A stretch of DNA of 59,497 nt from Scatosoma sp045632625 (GTDB lineage: Bacteria > Bacillota > Clostridia > Christensenellales > Borkfalkiaceae), in contig JAZQWZ010000032.1 in assembly GCA_045632625.1 (NCBI GenBank), positions 1 to 59,497 of the forward strand, given 5' to 3'. Positions 41,767 to 50,350 of this stretch are shown piece by piece. Within the stretch, counting starts at the first letter, position 1; the number at the start of each line of letters is the position of its first letter. Under the pieces are notes generated by a model. That model did no database searches, was not told the origin of the DNA, and was given only the letters and a program-made list of their open reading frames with translations. The translations under genes were made by a program, and so were the position numbers.

Positions 41767-43161
41767 TTATAGACTTTCTATCAAAATCAAATTCGAGTTT
41801 TTCTTCGCTTCATCACGCAAACCTTTTGTAAAGCCCGCCGTACTGAAAATAATATATTGAACGTTTTTCGCACCCGTCAAAGATACTATGGCGGGCGTTT
41901 TTTCTTGCAACGTGTGCAACAGTTCCAACCCTTTTTCTTTTTTCGTATACTTGCATTCGCCCAAAATTAAATTCTTTTCTTCGCTTCCGATTGCAACGAT
42001 ATTGATTTCACCTGCTTTGCTCCCCCAATAACGCCCCACCTTTTCAAACGGAAGCGTTTTGCCTTTTGCAGACAATTCCCACATCTTTTCGCGACAAACG
42101 TCCTCATATACGAACGAGGCAAAATTTTGAATAAATCCTTCTTTGATTTTTGCCATAACGTATTCGTCCTCGCCCTTTTCAAGATAAGAACGATACGGAT
42201 AAATATACTTAAACCAAAAGGCAATATAATTGTCGGTAATACGATACAGCCCACTTTTACTCTTTTCCGATGAAACCTCCGTTGCAGGAACTTCCCGTTC
42301 AATCAAATCAAGATCGGTTAAAACTTTCAAATATTTCGTTAAACTCGTAGCCTTCATATCAAGACTCGATGCAATCTCCGAAAGCTTTCTATTCCCCATC
42401 GCAATCGTTTTGATAAGTGAAAAATAGCTACCTATCTCCGTAACTTCACGTTGCAACAAAAAATATGGTTCTTCATATAAAAAGCTCTGACGGTTCAAAA
42501 CGTTTTCCCGAATGGCTTCATATACGTCTTTATAACCTTGAAAAACTTCTATATATTTAGGCACACCGCCCGTTACTGCATAAAACGGTATAAGCTGTTC
42601 TGCCGTCATATTATTATAAAACTCTCCATAATGCTTAAAAGCAATTTGTTTGAGCTTTATCTGTGCCGTGCGTCTTCCATATAACGGGCTGCCGTAATCA
42701 AGCGTTTGCGACTTCATAAGCGAAATAAGCGAACCGCAAAGAATCAGCATTATATTTTCATTGACAAGCAACGTATCCCAAGCCTTTTGCATAATCGACG
42801 GGAACGCCGAATTTGCCTTACCGATATATTGAAATTCATCCATTACGATAATTTTCTTCGTTTCGGTTTTATAATTCACAAGCGTTTTGAACACCGTCAA
42901 CCAATCCACGTTTGCGGACTTTAACAATTCATTATCCGTGTACTCGGCGACCTGCAATTTGAACGCATTCAAATTCTGCATTTCCGATTCTTCCGTCGCC
43001 AAAAAATAAAGCGTGTCTTTATGGCATTTCAAAAATTCATTGATGAGCGATGTTTTCCCTACACGTCTACGCCCATAAACAATTACGAGCGAAGAAACGT
43101 TACTCTCATATTGCTTTTCTAACGTTTCTAATTCTTTTGTACGATTTACGAATTTTTCCAT
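41767..43161 (-). CDS. Archaeal-type ATPase with C-terminal DUF234 nuclease-like domain
   Basis: A 464-aa protein. The N-terminal STAND-like ATPase has Walker A GRRRVGKTS (30-38), Walker B IIVMDEFQ (104-111) and the later LCGSLISLM sensor. A winged helix follows (RKLSEIASSLDMKATSLTKYL). The C-terminal DUF234 part shows GEINIVAIG then LILGECKYTKK, an ExK pattern like that of PD-(D/E)xK nucleases. The family is common in Clostridia and gut bacteria and its role is unknown; links to toxin-like or defence functions are speculative. A good promoter lies at 43194. Confidence 0.85.
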   Translation of the reverse strand: MEKFVNRTKELETLEKQYESNVSSLVIVYGRRRVGKTSLINEFLKCHKDTLYFLATEESEMQNLNAFKLQVAEYTDNELLKSANVDWLTVFKTLVNYKTETKKIIVMDEFQYIGKANSAFPSIMQKAWDTLLVNENIMLILCGSLISLMKSQTLDYGSPLYGRRTAQIKLKQIAFKHYGEFYNNMTAEQLIPFYAVTGGVPKYIEVFQGYKDVYEAIRENVLNRQSFLYEEPYFLLQREVTEIGSYFSLIKTIAMGNRKLSEIASSLDMKATSLTKYLKVLTDLDLIEREVPATEVSSEKSKSGLYRITDNYIAFWFKYIYPYRSYLEKGEDEYVMAKIKEGFIQNFASFVYEDVCREKMWELSAKGKTLPFEKVGRYWGSKAGEINIVAIGSEEKNLILGECKYTKKEKGLELLHTLQEKTPAIVSLTGAKNVQYIIFSTAGFTKGLRDEAKKNSNLILIESL

Positions 43162-43193
43162 TTATCTACCCCATTAATGAGTTCCATATATTT

Positions 43194-43221
43194 ATTATAC
43201 TCGAAATTATAATAATTGCAA
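43194..43221 (-). promoter_or_regulatory. Promoter of the DUF234 ATPase gene
   Basis: TTGCAA (43216-43221), 16 bp and TATAAT (43194-43199) on the minus strand. Confidence 0.7.
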
Positions 43222-43374
43222 GTATATTTCTGAATTTTCTTTATTTTTATTAAAATTTTATTCTTCGTTTTTACTTCTAACCTTATTGCGCCGAGTCCTT
43301 TCCTTTCTTCAATCTAATTTAAAGCCAATTATTTGCTGTTTAATATAACTACAAAAAATCTTCAATGTTTGTGT

Positions 43375-43551
43375 CTATGGTAGCATAGCCGCCGTGGAAG
43401 TAAACGGGTAAAAATTTTTGCAACGAATATAACTTTTTTAGCGTCAAGTTTTAACTTGGCGCTTCTTCCTTTTACGCAAAATTTTTTACTTTGTCCGTTG
43501 ACTTCCTTGCCCTATCGCAAATTCACTTTTCATACACGTTGGCTATGCTAC
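43375..43551 (+). ncRNA. Structured leader element, copy 2
   Basis: P1: GTAGCATAGCC (43380-43390) with GGCTATGCTAC (43541-43551), 11 bp perfect. P2: GGAAGT/ACTTCC and AACGG/CCGTT around one A-G mismatch (43396-43407 with 43495-43506). Inside, GTAAAAATTTTTGC nearly matches GCAAAATTTTTTAC, and GCGTCAAGTT/AACTTGGCGC forms a hairpin. The 5' part CTATGGTAGCATAG and the flanks of the mismatch equal those of copy 1 (35345), while the stems differ by compensating changes. It lies 53 bp before the first gene of the plasmid-like operon. Confidence 0.7.
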
Positions 43552-43604
43552 GTCGGCTTTGCCTTTCTAGGCACAAACAAAATATTTTATAAGGAGTTTT
43601 TATC

Positions 43605-43895
43605 ATGAACAACCAGACAAAATTTTACGCCGTCCACAACGGTGAAACGTACGAATTCGACCACGGCGCACAGCTTTACATTTTCGATTATGCCCTATAT
43701 TGGGAAATGGACAAGCGTGGCAGGAACGTAATCAAAACATTTATTTACTTCGTATACAACTGCTATATGAAAGATGACAACGCAACACCACTCGGTTCTT
43801 TAACCGATTACATTGCGGAGAACTGGGACTCTATTCAAGAAAAAGCTTTAGGCTCGTATGACATACTTGCCGACTTCTACAAACAATTACCATAA
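43605..43895 (+). CDS. Hypothetical protein, first gene of the plasmid-like operon
   Basis: A 96-aa acidic protein with many aromatic residues (FDYALYWEMDKRG), not recognised. It has a strong SD (AAGGAG) and lies directly after the structured leader. The next gene starts 12 bp downstream. No signal peptide or membrane helix. It may be a small DNA-mimic or regulatory protein, judging only by its acidity. Confidence 0.65.
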   Translation: MNNQTKFYAVHNGETYEFDHGAQLYIFDYALYWEMDKRGRNVIKTFIYFVYNCYMKDDNATPLGSLTDYIAENWDSIQEKALGSYDILADFYKQLP

Positions 43896-43907
43896 GGAGA
43901 TACAAAA

Positions 43908-44435
43908 ATGAAAAAACATCAAGAAATCGTCTTTTTTGACAACACCGATTACTCTGAACGCTACAATGAAAAACGCGAAGAACTGTATGAACGACTTGCG
44001 GAAGAATATGACTGGGAATACTCTGACGACGTTCCCGAAGATATGATTTACAGCGAAATGAATTTCCACGAAGAGCTTGATTATCAATACTTCCAAGATA
44101 AATTCACCCAGCTCCTCAAAACCGGGTATTGTCTTTTAGTAGGCACTTGCGGTAGATGGAACGGCCCTGCCCTTGGCGGTAAATTTATTCACTCGTTCCG
44201 CGATTTGAAAGAAGTCATCAAACATTTAGACTATTTCAAAATCATCGACCGCGACGGACACCTTTTTATCGAGGGCTACCATCACGACGGCTCGGATAAA
44301 TACGAAATCAAACAGCTTACCCGCAAAGGATATGAATATGCAGACAGCAATTATTTTGCACATTCCAAAAAACTGCACGAAAACATTATGAAATGCAATC
44401 TTTTCTCTAAGCTCCCCCGCTTGGCATCTTTATAA
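43908..44435 (+). CDS. Hypothetical acidic protein
   Basis: A 175-aa protein, not recognised. The first 70 residues are very acidic (EEYDWEYSDDVPEDMI). The second half has a Gly-rich, mixed alpha/beta look (GYCLLVGTCGRWNGPALGG, then IEGYHHDGSDKYEIKQLT), which resembles small antirestriction-like proteins often found in conjugative elements. That resemblance is weak. SD AAGGAG. Part of the collinear operon 43605-49281. Confidence 0.65.
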   Translation: MKKHQEIVFFDNTDYSERYNEKREELYERLAEEYDWEYSDDVPEDMIYSEMNFHEELDYQYFQDKFTQLLKTGYCLLVGTCGRWNGPALGGKFIHSFRDLKEVIKHLDYFKIIDRDGHLFIEGYHHDGSDKYEIKQLTRKGYEYADSNYFAHSKKLHENIMKCNLFSKLPRLASL

Positions 44436-44446
44436 GGAGCAACAAA

Positions 44447-44920
44447 ATGAAACATCAACACGGGTATAAAATCGGTTATCGCATTCATGGTAGCCGCTTA
44501 TTTATTAGAACGTTTATAACACATACCTTACCTGTGGCAAGGAAAATGCTACATTTCTACCGCAAATATGGGCACCGCAGCTCGCAAAATAAACGTATTA
44601 AAGATGTCAATTACGATATTAAACCGATTACAAAGCGTGAAATTCTCGATGGGATATGGGAGGAACCACCCTTCCTATATTCGAACCTTTTTCACCTTTC
44701 GGCTCTTGGTTTTCTCAAAAGCCGCTTTTTTCACAATGCGAGAAAATTATCGCTTAAAACTTATATGATGCCAACCGCAACGCAATATTTTTCCGCTTGC
44801 TTTTGTCTAAACACACCCGATTCCTTGCAAAAAAAGCTTTGGCTTTTGAGGTTTGGGGTGTCGCCGAAAGGCAAAAAAGATAAAAAGGAGTTAAATAATG
44901 TACAAAGAAAACCAATTTAG
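44447..44920 (+). CDS. Hypothetical basic protein
   Basis: A 157-aa frame with a good SD (AAGGAG). The first 80 residues are strongly basic (HGYKIGYRIHGSRLFIR, YRKYGHRSSQNKR) and look like a real DNA- or RNA-binding protein. The second half is of odd composition and overlaps the next gene by 23 bp, so the true end may differ or the gene may carry a frameshift near 44680. Not recognised. Confidence 0.45.
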   Translation: MKHQHGYKIGYRIHGSRLFIRTFITHTLPVARKMLHFYRKYGHRSSQNKRIKDVNYDIKPITKREILDGIWEEPPFLYSNLFHLSALGFLKSRFFHNARKLSLKTYMMPTATQYFSACFCLNTPDSLQKKLWLLRFGVSPKGKKDKKELNNVQRKPI

Positions 44921-45161
44921 AACGTTTAACGTATGGAGAGATGAAGATATACTTCATATATTTTTATCTTGTCCTGAAAAGAAACGAAAACAATATGAAA
45001 AAACTATCCAACACGTAAAGAACATTCTTGGATTGAATTTCGATCTTGATTTCGATGATGGTCAATACTACTTTATCTTGACTGATTTTGATGAATATAA
45101 AGAATTCAAACAATATTTCTATCGTTATGTATGCTGTTTTGCAAAGGAGAATGAGAAATGA
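44898..45161 (+). CDS. Hypothetical protein, paralogue of the next gene
   Basis: An 87-aa acidic protein (SD AAAGGAG). The order of strands and helices (ILHIFLSC, a helix, LDFDDGQYYFILTDFDEYKEF) matches the next protein, so the two are probably a tandem duplication. Overlaps the next start by four bases (ATGA). Function unknown. Confidence 0.65.
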   Translation: MYKENQFRTFNVWRDEDILHIFLSCPEKKRKQYEKTIQHVKNILGLNFDLDFDDGQYYFILTDFDEYKEFKQYFYRYVCCFAKENEK

Positions 45162-45385
45162 GAATTGATTTTTATAACAACACGTTAATTATCACGCTCT
45201 ATAATCCTGATGATATCACGCATATCTGGAATACCATTGAAGAAATGGAGCGTTTGCTTTGCAAAAAACTTAGCGTTGATGATAATAATTTCGACGAGCT
45301 TGGCGAAATTTATATCGACGTTGACGATTATTATGAATACCAAGCGTATAGAAGATTGATTTTAGACTATACGCCCATTTATTAA
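45158..45385 (+). CDS. Hypothetical protein, paralogue of the previous gene
   Basis: A 75-aa acidic protein: LIITLYNPDDITHIW, a helix, then IYIDVDDYYEYQAYRRL, in the same order as the preceding protein. SD AAAGGAG lies inside the previous gene. No domain recognised. The next gene starts 8 bp downstream. Confidence 0.65.
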   Translation: MRIDFYNNTLIITLYNPDDITHIWNTIEEMERLLCKKLSVDDNNFDELGEIYIDVDDYYEYQAYRRLILDYTPIY

Positions 45386-45393
45386 GGTGAGTT

Positions 45394-46053
45394 ATGAAAG
45401 AAAATTATGCTATGATTAAGCCCTGTAAATTATTATCCGTATCCCATGGTTTAACGGGAAAAATGACGGGAATGCCTGCCGTCACTTCCTCTATGCTTTG
45501 CAATGAATACTGCCAAAAATTAAGCAATATTGTCGGTACGGTATGCGAGAAATGCTACACGAAAAAATACTTAAAGGCGCGACCGAATATAGAGAAAATG
45601 TATGCGCAAAATACAGAGTTGCTCTCCTCGTCCGTTATTCCTATAAAGCAACTGCCGTTTATCAACGCGGCTATGTGTAGATTAGAAACGTTTGGCGATA
45701 TCACAAACGCTACGCACCTACATAATTACGTAAATTTAATCAAGAAAAACAACCACTGTATGTTCTCGCTTTTTACTAAGAACTATACAGTGGTTTTTGA
45801 TTATTTCAAAACGCATAAGCAACCCAAAAACTTATCTATTGTGATTTCTTCCCTACTCATAAATCAACCCTTTGATACGAGCTTCTTAAAGGATATTCCT
45901 CTTACTAACATTAAGATATTCACCGTATATAGCAAGCCATTTGCAAAAGACAATAACGTGATTATCAACTGCGGAAAAAACCGCTGTGTAGATTGCAAGC
46001 GTTGTTACACAAAAAATAAAGCCCCGATCCATGTATCGGAGCTGTTAAAATAA
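45394..46053 (+). CDS. Gp88-like cysteine-rich phage/plasmid protein
   Basis: A 219-aa protein. Near residues 20-60 it has MPAVTSSMLCNEYCQ then CEKCYTKKYL, and a C-terminal cluster CGKNRCVDCKRCYTK, together a likely metal or Fe-S site. The middle part (AAMCRLETFGDIT, MFSLFTKNY) follows the pattern of the gene product 88 domain found in phages and conjugative plasmids (R---GD--, F---TK). The biochemical role of that family is unknown to me. SD AAGGTGAG. It continues the collinear operon. Confidence 0.6.
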   Translation: MKENYAMIKPCKLLSVSHGLTGKMTGMPAVTSSMLCNEYCQKLSNIVGTVCEKCYTKKYLKARPNIEKMYAQNTELLSSSVIPIKQLPFINAAMCRLETFGDITNATHLHNYVNLIKKNNHCMFSLFTKNYTVVFDYFKTHKQPKNLSIVISSLLINQPFDTSFLKDIPLTNIKIFTVYSKPFAKDNNVIINCGKNRCVDCKRCYTKNKAPIHVSELLK

Positions 46054-46078
46054 AAATTTATTATAAAGGAGATTTTCT

Positions 46079-46342
46079 ATGAACCAAAGAACCAACCAAG
46101 GCTATACGATTATAGCCAGCATCTCACTCCCTAATCAAGAATACGTGCTTGGGAAAAAGCAATTCAAGTCGCGTGAACCGCAATACGTGACTTGGTGTTG
46201 CGTAAACGAACACGATTATTATTACGGGCATTATATCACCAATAAAAACGTTGCTATGCGCGACCTATATGAACGCGCACAGCAAGAAATCAATTATCGT
46301 ATCGAGCAATTAAATCAAAAAATCAGAGGAGAACAACAATGA
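46079..46342 (+). CDS. Hypothetical small protein
   Basis: An 87-aa protein with a beta-rich first half (GYTIIASISLPNQEYVLG) and a charged helix at the end (AQQEINYRIEQLNQKI). It resembles the small defence-linked or DUF-type proteins found beside pcfK genes, without a firm family. SD AAAGGAG. It overlaps the next gene by ATGA, so the two are coupled. Confidence 0.65.
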   Translation: MNQRTNQGYTIIASISLPNQEYVLGKKQFKSREPQYVTWCCVNEHDYYYGHYITNKNVAMRDLYERAQQEINYRIEQLNQKIRGEQQ

Positions 46343-47394
46343 CGTTAAATTTAGAAGCAAACTCCCCAGAAATGCAGGCGTTAAAAGCGTATTTGGAAAA
46401 AAACGTATCGGACGCGCTTGCAGAAAAAATCAACAACGGCGTTCGCATTGAAAAAGACGGTAAAACACTTATCAATAAAAAGACGTTAGAAACATTTATG
46501 GGCTATTCCCACGACGAAGCAAAGAAGCTTGTAGCTCAAGGCGCAAGATACGCTTGTATTAGAAGCGACGTCGTATTTAGCTGGGCTATGCACTACTTTG
46601 AAGAAGACTCTCTTGAAGGCACGCTTTTCAACGAGGATGGTACACCTTATAAGTCAACACCTAAACCTGTGCCGAAAGTGCCCGCTAAAACACCTGCGCC
46701 TGCAACCGCAACCGTTATAGCTAAAGCCAATAAACCCGAAACCAAACAATTCTCGCTCTTTGACCTTATGGGTGGCAATACGGAGCAACAGCAGGAAAAA
46801 CCGCTTGAAGAAAAAGAACCTTGTATCGATGAATTAGACGTTGATAAGGAAACGGGCGAAATCTTAAACGCAAAACCTTTCCCTGCAAGAAAACCCTCTG
46901 GCTTATACCAAAGATATTTGCAGTATAGAAACGAATACCCCGACCACGTGCTTGCTTACCGTGTCGGGGATTTTTATGAATTCTTCGGCGAGGACGCCAT
47001 TCTTCTTTCCAACCGTTTGGATTTAACGCTCACGGGGCGCGATTGCGGTTTAGAAGAACGCGTTGCTATGGTGGGCATCCCCTACCACTCTGCGGATAAA
47101 TATTTCTCTAAAATCACCGACGAATATCCGCTTGCCATTGTAGATAGCGACAACGTAAATGTACTACCCGTTTTCTCGGACGACGATGATTCGATTGATG
47201 AAGAGCTTTCTGAAGAAGAAATGCGTGCTTTTGACGGCGATGTAGACGAGCATATCCCCAAAAAACAAGCCACCATATACGAGAATAATGATGAAGCGGA
47301 CGACGATACCGATATAGATTTTATGAAATATATCGACAAAGACGCGTTTCCCATTTTATTAGAATTACTCGATGATAAGTTAGATGTACAATGA
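46339..47394 (+). CDS. PcfK-like domain fused to a MutS domain I-like module
   Basis: A 351-aa protein. Residues 1-95 match PcfK-like proteins of conjugative plasmids (LEKNVSDALAEKINNG, then RYACIRSDVVFSWAMHYFEEDS). A Pro/Ala linker follows. Residues about 192-275 match the mismatch-binding N-terminal domain of MutS (YRVGDFYEFFGEDA, LDLTLTGRD, VGIPYHSADKYF). No MutS ATPase is present. The C-terminus is very acidic. Some PcfK-like proteins act as anti-Cas9 proteins (AcrIIA9), so a counter-defence role is possible. It is coupled to pcfJ by an ATGA overlap. Confidence 0.75.
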   Translation: MTLNLEANSPEMQALKAYLEKNVSDALAEKINNGVRIEKDGKTLINKKTLETFMGYSHDEAKKLVAQGARYACIRSDVVFSWAMHYFEEDSLEGTLFNEDGTPYKSTPKPVPKVPAKTPAPATATVIAKANKPETKQFSLFDLMGGNTEQQQEKPLEEKEPCIDELDVDKETGEILNAKPFPARKPSGLYQRYLQYRNEYPDHVLAYRVGDFYEFFGEDAILLSNRLDLTLTGRDCGLEERVAMVGIPYHSADKYFSKITDEYPLAIVDSDNVNVLPVFSDDDDSIDEELSEEEMRAFDGDVDEHIPKKQATIYENNDEADDDTDIDFMKYIDKDAFPILLELLDDKLDVQ

Positions 47395-48710
47395 GGCAAA
47401 TTATGAAAAGAGAAAAAATTAAACCGATTCCCAAATACATAATTAAACGCATTCAAAAAGCGGATAAAGAACGGCACCCCAACCCTATCGGAAATACACG
47501 CTTTTACGCTTATCTTACCAAAAACGATAAAGAGCTTGTCAAAGTGACCGTCGCTGTAAGACATTATCGTAAAAAATGGATATGTAAACAAGTCGTCGTT
47601 CACGGGCTTGATTCCGATTTTTGTATCGGTCGGGATATGGCATTCCATTATATCGGCGGCTTTTCCGTGGGTTGGTACGATATGGGCGTTTACTCTCGCC
47701 CAAAATGGTACGAAGACGGAAAATGGTATATCAACGAAGATAAATCCTTTGACCCTTGGGCACCCGTCGTCAACAAGGAATATATCGCAAAATTCTCTGA
47801 GTTTAAGTACAGCGCTTACGAGCTGTTTAAAGACGTCAATATTATCAAATTCTTGCGTTTGTATAGAGAATATCCGCAACTGGAATACCTTATGAAGCTC
47901 GGCTTGTACTTTTTATACGATAGCATACAAGTCTTGCGTAAACTTAAAAACGACATTTGCTTCCGTAAATGGATTGCACGACATCGCAATGAAATTAAAT
48001 ATAAGCATTATATCAGCGCTATTTTAAGAGCTTACACAAAAAATATTCCTTTGGCGCAGGCACAAGCCTTTGAAGAAACGAAAAAACAGTTATCCAATAA
48101 ACGTGAATGGCGTGAAATACGTGAACTTTTCCAAAAGGATTTGGGGAAGTTCTTTTCTTATATCGCCGAACAAAACACGTCTATCAATAATTACAACGAT
48201 TACTTAAAAGCCTGCACCGCTTTGGGCTTGAATATGAACACTCCTAAAAATAGGTATCCCCACGATTTCAAACGTTGGCATGATATCCGCATAGACGAAT
48301 ATCAGTCCTTAAAAGCAAAGCAGGACGAAGAAAAGCGAAAGGAACTCTATGAAAAATTCCACGCCGTTGCGGAAAAATACACTTCGTTGCAACAAGAACA
48401 AGACACATTTGTGGTCGTTATCGCTAAATCTCCCGCCGAACTTATGCGCGAGGGAGAAATACTCCACCACTGTGTTGGAAGAATGGGCTACGACCAAAAA
48501 TTCGCACGAGAAGAAACGCTTATCTTCTTCGTTCGAGATAAGAATGCTTTGGATACACCGTTCGTTACGGTGGAATACTCACTTTCTAAACATAAAATTT
48601 TACAATGCTACGCTGAGCATAACCATAAACCCAATGCAACCGTTATGGAGTTTGTTAACAATAAATGGTTGCCCCACGCCAACAAACAATTGAAAAAATT
48701 AGCAGGTTAA
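47391..48710 (+). CDS. pcfJ: PcfJ-like protein
   Basis: A 439-aa protein. The C-terminal 150 residues carry the PcfJ signature: FVVVIAKSPAELMREGEILHHCVG, then FFVRDKN and PFVTVEYSLSKHKILQCYAEHN (residues about 340-420). PcfJ proteins are found in conjugative plasmids and ICEs next to pcfK, as here; the function is unknown. The N-terminal part is mixed and has a helical middle with KQLSNKREWREIRELF. Start at 47391 overlaps the previous stop. It supports the view that this operon came from a conjugative or mobilisable element. Confidence 0.85.
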   Translation: MRQIMKREKIKPIPKYIIKRIQKADKERHPNPIGNTRFYAYLTKNDKELVKVTVAVRHYRKKWICKQVVVHGLDSDFCIGRDMAFHYIGGFSVGWYDMGVYSRPKWYEDGKWYINEDKSFDPWAPVVNKEYIAKFSEFKYSAYELFKDVNIIKFLRLYREYPQLEYLMKLGLYFLYDSIQVLRKLKNDICFRKWIARHRNEIKYKHYISAILRAYTKNIPLAQAQAFEETKKQLSNKREWREIRELFQKDLGKFFSYIAEQNTSINNYNDYLKACTALGLNMNTPKNRYPHDFKRWHDIRIDEYQSLKAKQDEEKRKELYEKFHAVAEKYTSLQQEQDTFVVVIAKSPAELMREGEILHHCVGRMGYDQKFAREETLIFFVRDKNALDTPFVTVEYSLSKHKILQCYAEHNHKPNATVMEFVNNKWLPHANKQLKKLAG

Positions 48711-48722
48711 AGGAGGCTGAAC

Positions 48723-49004
48723 ATGAAATCTTATATATCTTATTTATACGAACTGGACTTACGCGCCAATGAAAGCAATCCCCCATCCAAAGAAACCTAC
48801 CAAGAAAATAAGCTACTTTTAGAGTTGCAAAATGAACTGACGGATAAACAGTACCGACGAGTAGAAAAGCTGATTGATCTTATAGGCGACCGCTATACTG
48901 ACGAGTGTGAATTTTACTTTAAGAAAGGCTTTCGCTTTGCCTTGCGTATGGCAATGGAATGTTTTGATGAACAAGAAAAAATTAAGGAGAACATTTATGA
49001 ATAA
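48723..49004 (+). CDS. Hypothetical helical protein
   Basis: A 93-aa protein, entirely helical, with a Leu-rich amphipathic centre (LLLELQNELTDKQYRRVEKLIDLI) and an ending of FYFKKGFRFALRMAMECF. The pattern is common in small DUF proteins of Firmicutes mobile elements (DUF6809-like). SD AAAGGAGG. It overlaps the start of the next gene. Confidence 0.7.
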   Translation: MKSYISYLYELDLRANESNPPSKETYQENKLLLELQNELTDKQYRRVEKLIDLIGDRYTDECEFYFKKGFRFALRMAMECFDEQEKIKENIYE

Positions 49005-49281
49005 CTATTTTAGAATTACTGTTTACAACCCTACACACAACGTCACGGCTATTTTAGATAGCAACGGCTATTTTCAAAAGCTGTGGCAGCTTTCTTCTTT
49101 CTTTGTAAAGAACGGCTGGAAAATAAAAGCTGTCGCTGAAAACGAGCATTTCGACGACGGCAATCTCCCACGCGTAAAGCCTGATACAGAGCATTTGATT
49201 TTACGCGCCTGCATTAAGGGCGAAATCAAGCCACAAAACGGAAACATCAACGTTTTAGGACGATATTACACAAACAACTGA
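48997..49281 (+). CDS. Hypothetical small protein, last gene of the operon
   Basis: A 94-aa protein started at ATG 48997, which has AAGGAG upstream and overlaps the previous stop. It alternates strands and a helix (FRITVYNPTHNVTAILDSNG, then WKIKAVAENEHF). Not recognised. A terminator-like hairpin follows at 49356. Confidence 0.65.
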   Translation: MNNYFRITVYNPTHNVTAILDSNGYFQKLWQLSSFFVKNGWKIKAVAENEHFDDGNLPRVKPDTEHLILRACIKGEIKPQNGNINVLGRYYTNN

Positions 49282-49355
49282 CCGCTCTACAACTTAATAT
49301 GCAGTAAATAGCGGGTGGCTTTACTTTTTCGGGCATAGCCCTTTTCTACTGGCGT

Positions 49356-49375
49356 AGCACAAATGTGCTTTTTTA
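49356..49375 (+). terminator. Terminator of the plasmid-like operon
   Basis: AGCAC/GTGCT around AAAT is followed by TTTTTTATT. Confidence 0.7.
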
Positions 49376-49398
49376 TTGACCTGCCAGTCACGCACGTG

Positions 49399-49662
49399 TT
49401 ACTTGCTACCCGTCAACGGGTCATTCGGGTCAAAGATGCTCAACTGGTCTGCCTGCCTATCCGCTTTCAACTGGTTGGCTATATACGTAAACGATACGTT
49501 ATCTTTCGCCAATCTTCTGCCTTGACCGTCGTACGTAAACGTATGTCCGTCATAGCTTGCAAGCCGTCTGCCGTTTTCCCACGTTGCCTCTTTACCGCGA
49601 TACGTCGTAGGGTTGCCAAGCTTATCATACGCAAACGTTTCCACCGTTTCTTCGTACGTGCC
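49399..49662 (-). pseudogene. Fragment of a YD-repeat (Rhs) protein
   Basis: About 85 residues (FAYDKLGNPTTYRGKEATW, then FTYDGQGRRLAKDNVSF) closely match the YD-repeat region of the full Rhs protein encoded at about 54350-54520. It lacks both ends and stops after FDPNDPLTGSK. It has no start or SD and is best seen as a remnant left by recombination between Rhs copies. Confidence 0.8.
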
Positions 49663-49831
49663 TTATACCTATATTATACTTGTTATTTATGAAATTGTCA
49701 ATACTTATTGCAAAAAATTTAGCAGTGCGATTTCTCGCACTGCTTGTGGCATCTTTTTTAATTTAACTTATTATGGGGCATATCCCTGCCATAATCATAG
49801 GGATTTTCATATCTCGATTCACAAAATTGTT

Positions 49832-50326
49832 CTAAATATTAAAATATGTCGCTAACATACTTCTATATTTTGGTTCATCTGCAAATCTTGCAATATGCTC
49901 AATAAATTTCCCATCAATTGAAAATTTGGCAACCATACTATATCCACAATTCTTTAACAGTGTGCAAGATATAACAATGATTTCATCCTTGTCATTATAA
50001 AGTAAAACTGCATAGCCAGTAGGACTATTGACACTATCATTTTCTTTATGAAAGGTAATAGTTGATAAATCCGCTATAAAATCGTCCATTTTATCATTTG
50101 GTAGTTTTTCAATTAATTTAATAGAATTGACATCAAATTTAGGTACAGAATCATCATTTACAATAATCATTTGAGGATTATCGTTTATACACTCAACCAA
50201 TTCTATTTTTGTTACTTCTCCCAATAATTCATCAGAATCAAAATGATATGTTGGCGGATCAGACACACACCCTGTTAATAATAATATAATTAGGCAACAA
50301 AAAATTACAATATTTGCTTTTTTCAC
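49832..50326 (-). CDS. Small lipoprotein, putative immunity partner of the first Rhs tip
   Basis: A 164-aa protein with a lipoprotein signal (IILLLTGC, Cys20). The start is GTG at 50326, with GAGGTG upstream. The mature part is mixed alpha/beta (IELVECINDNPQMIIVNDD, then TGYAVLLYNDKDEIIVISCTLL). Its gene lies 24 bp after the Rhs tip gene, the normal place of an immunity gene. A lipid-anchored immunity protein would act outside the cytoplasm, which would suit a toxin with a surface target. The function is inferred from position. Confidence 0.65.
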   Translation of the reverse strand: MKKANIVIFCCLIILLLTGCVSDPPTYHFDSDELLGEVTKIELVECINDNPQMIIVNDDSVPKFDVNSIKLIEKLPNDKMDDFIADLSTITFHKENDSVNSPTGYAVLLYNDKDEIIVISCTLLKNCGYSMVAKFSIDGKFIEHIARFADEPKYRSMLATYFNI

Positions 50327-50350
50327 TCATATCACCTCAATTTATTTGAA

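Noticed and set aside
46339..47394. MutS mismatch repair protein
   Set aside because: Only the domain I-like part is present; the ATPase and other domains are missing, so it is not a repair MutS.
47082..47879. A 265-aa minus-strand frame opposite the PcfK-MutS and PcfJ genes
   Set aside because: It spans two well supported plus-strand genes and its Ser-rich half mirrors the acidic Asp/Glu codons.
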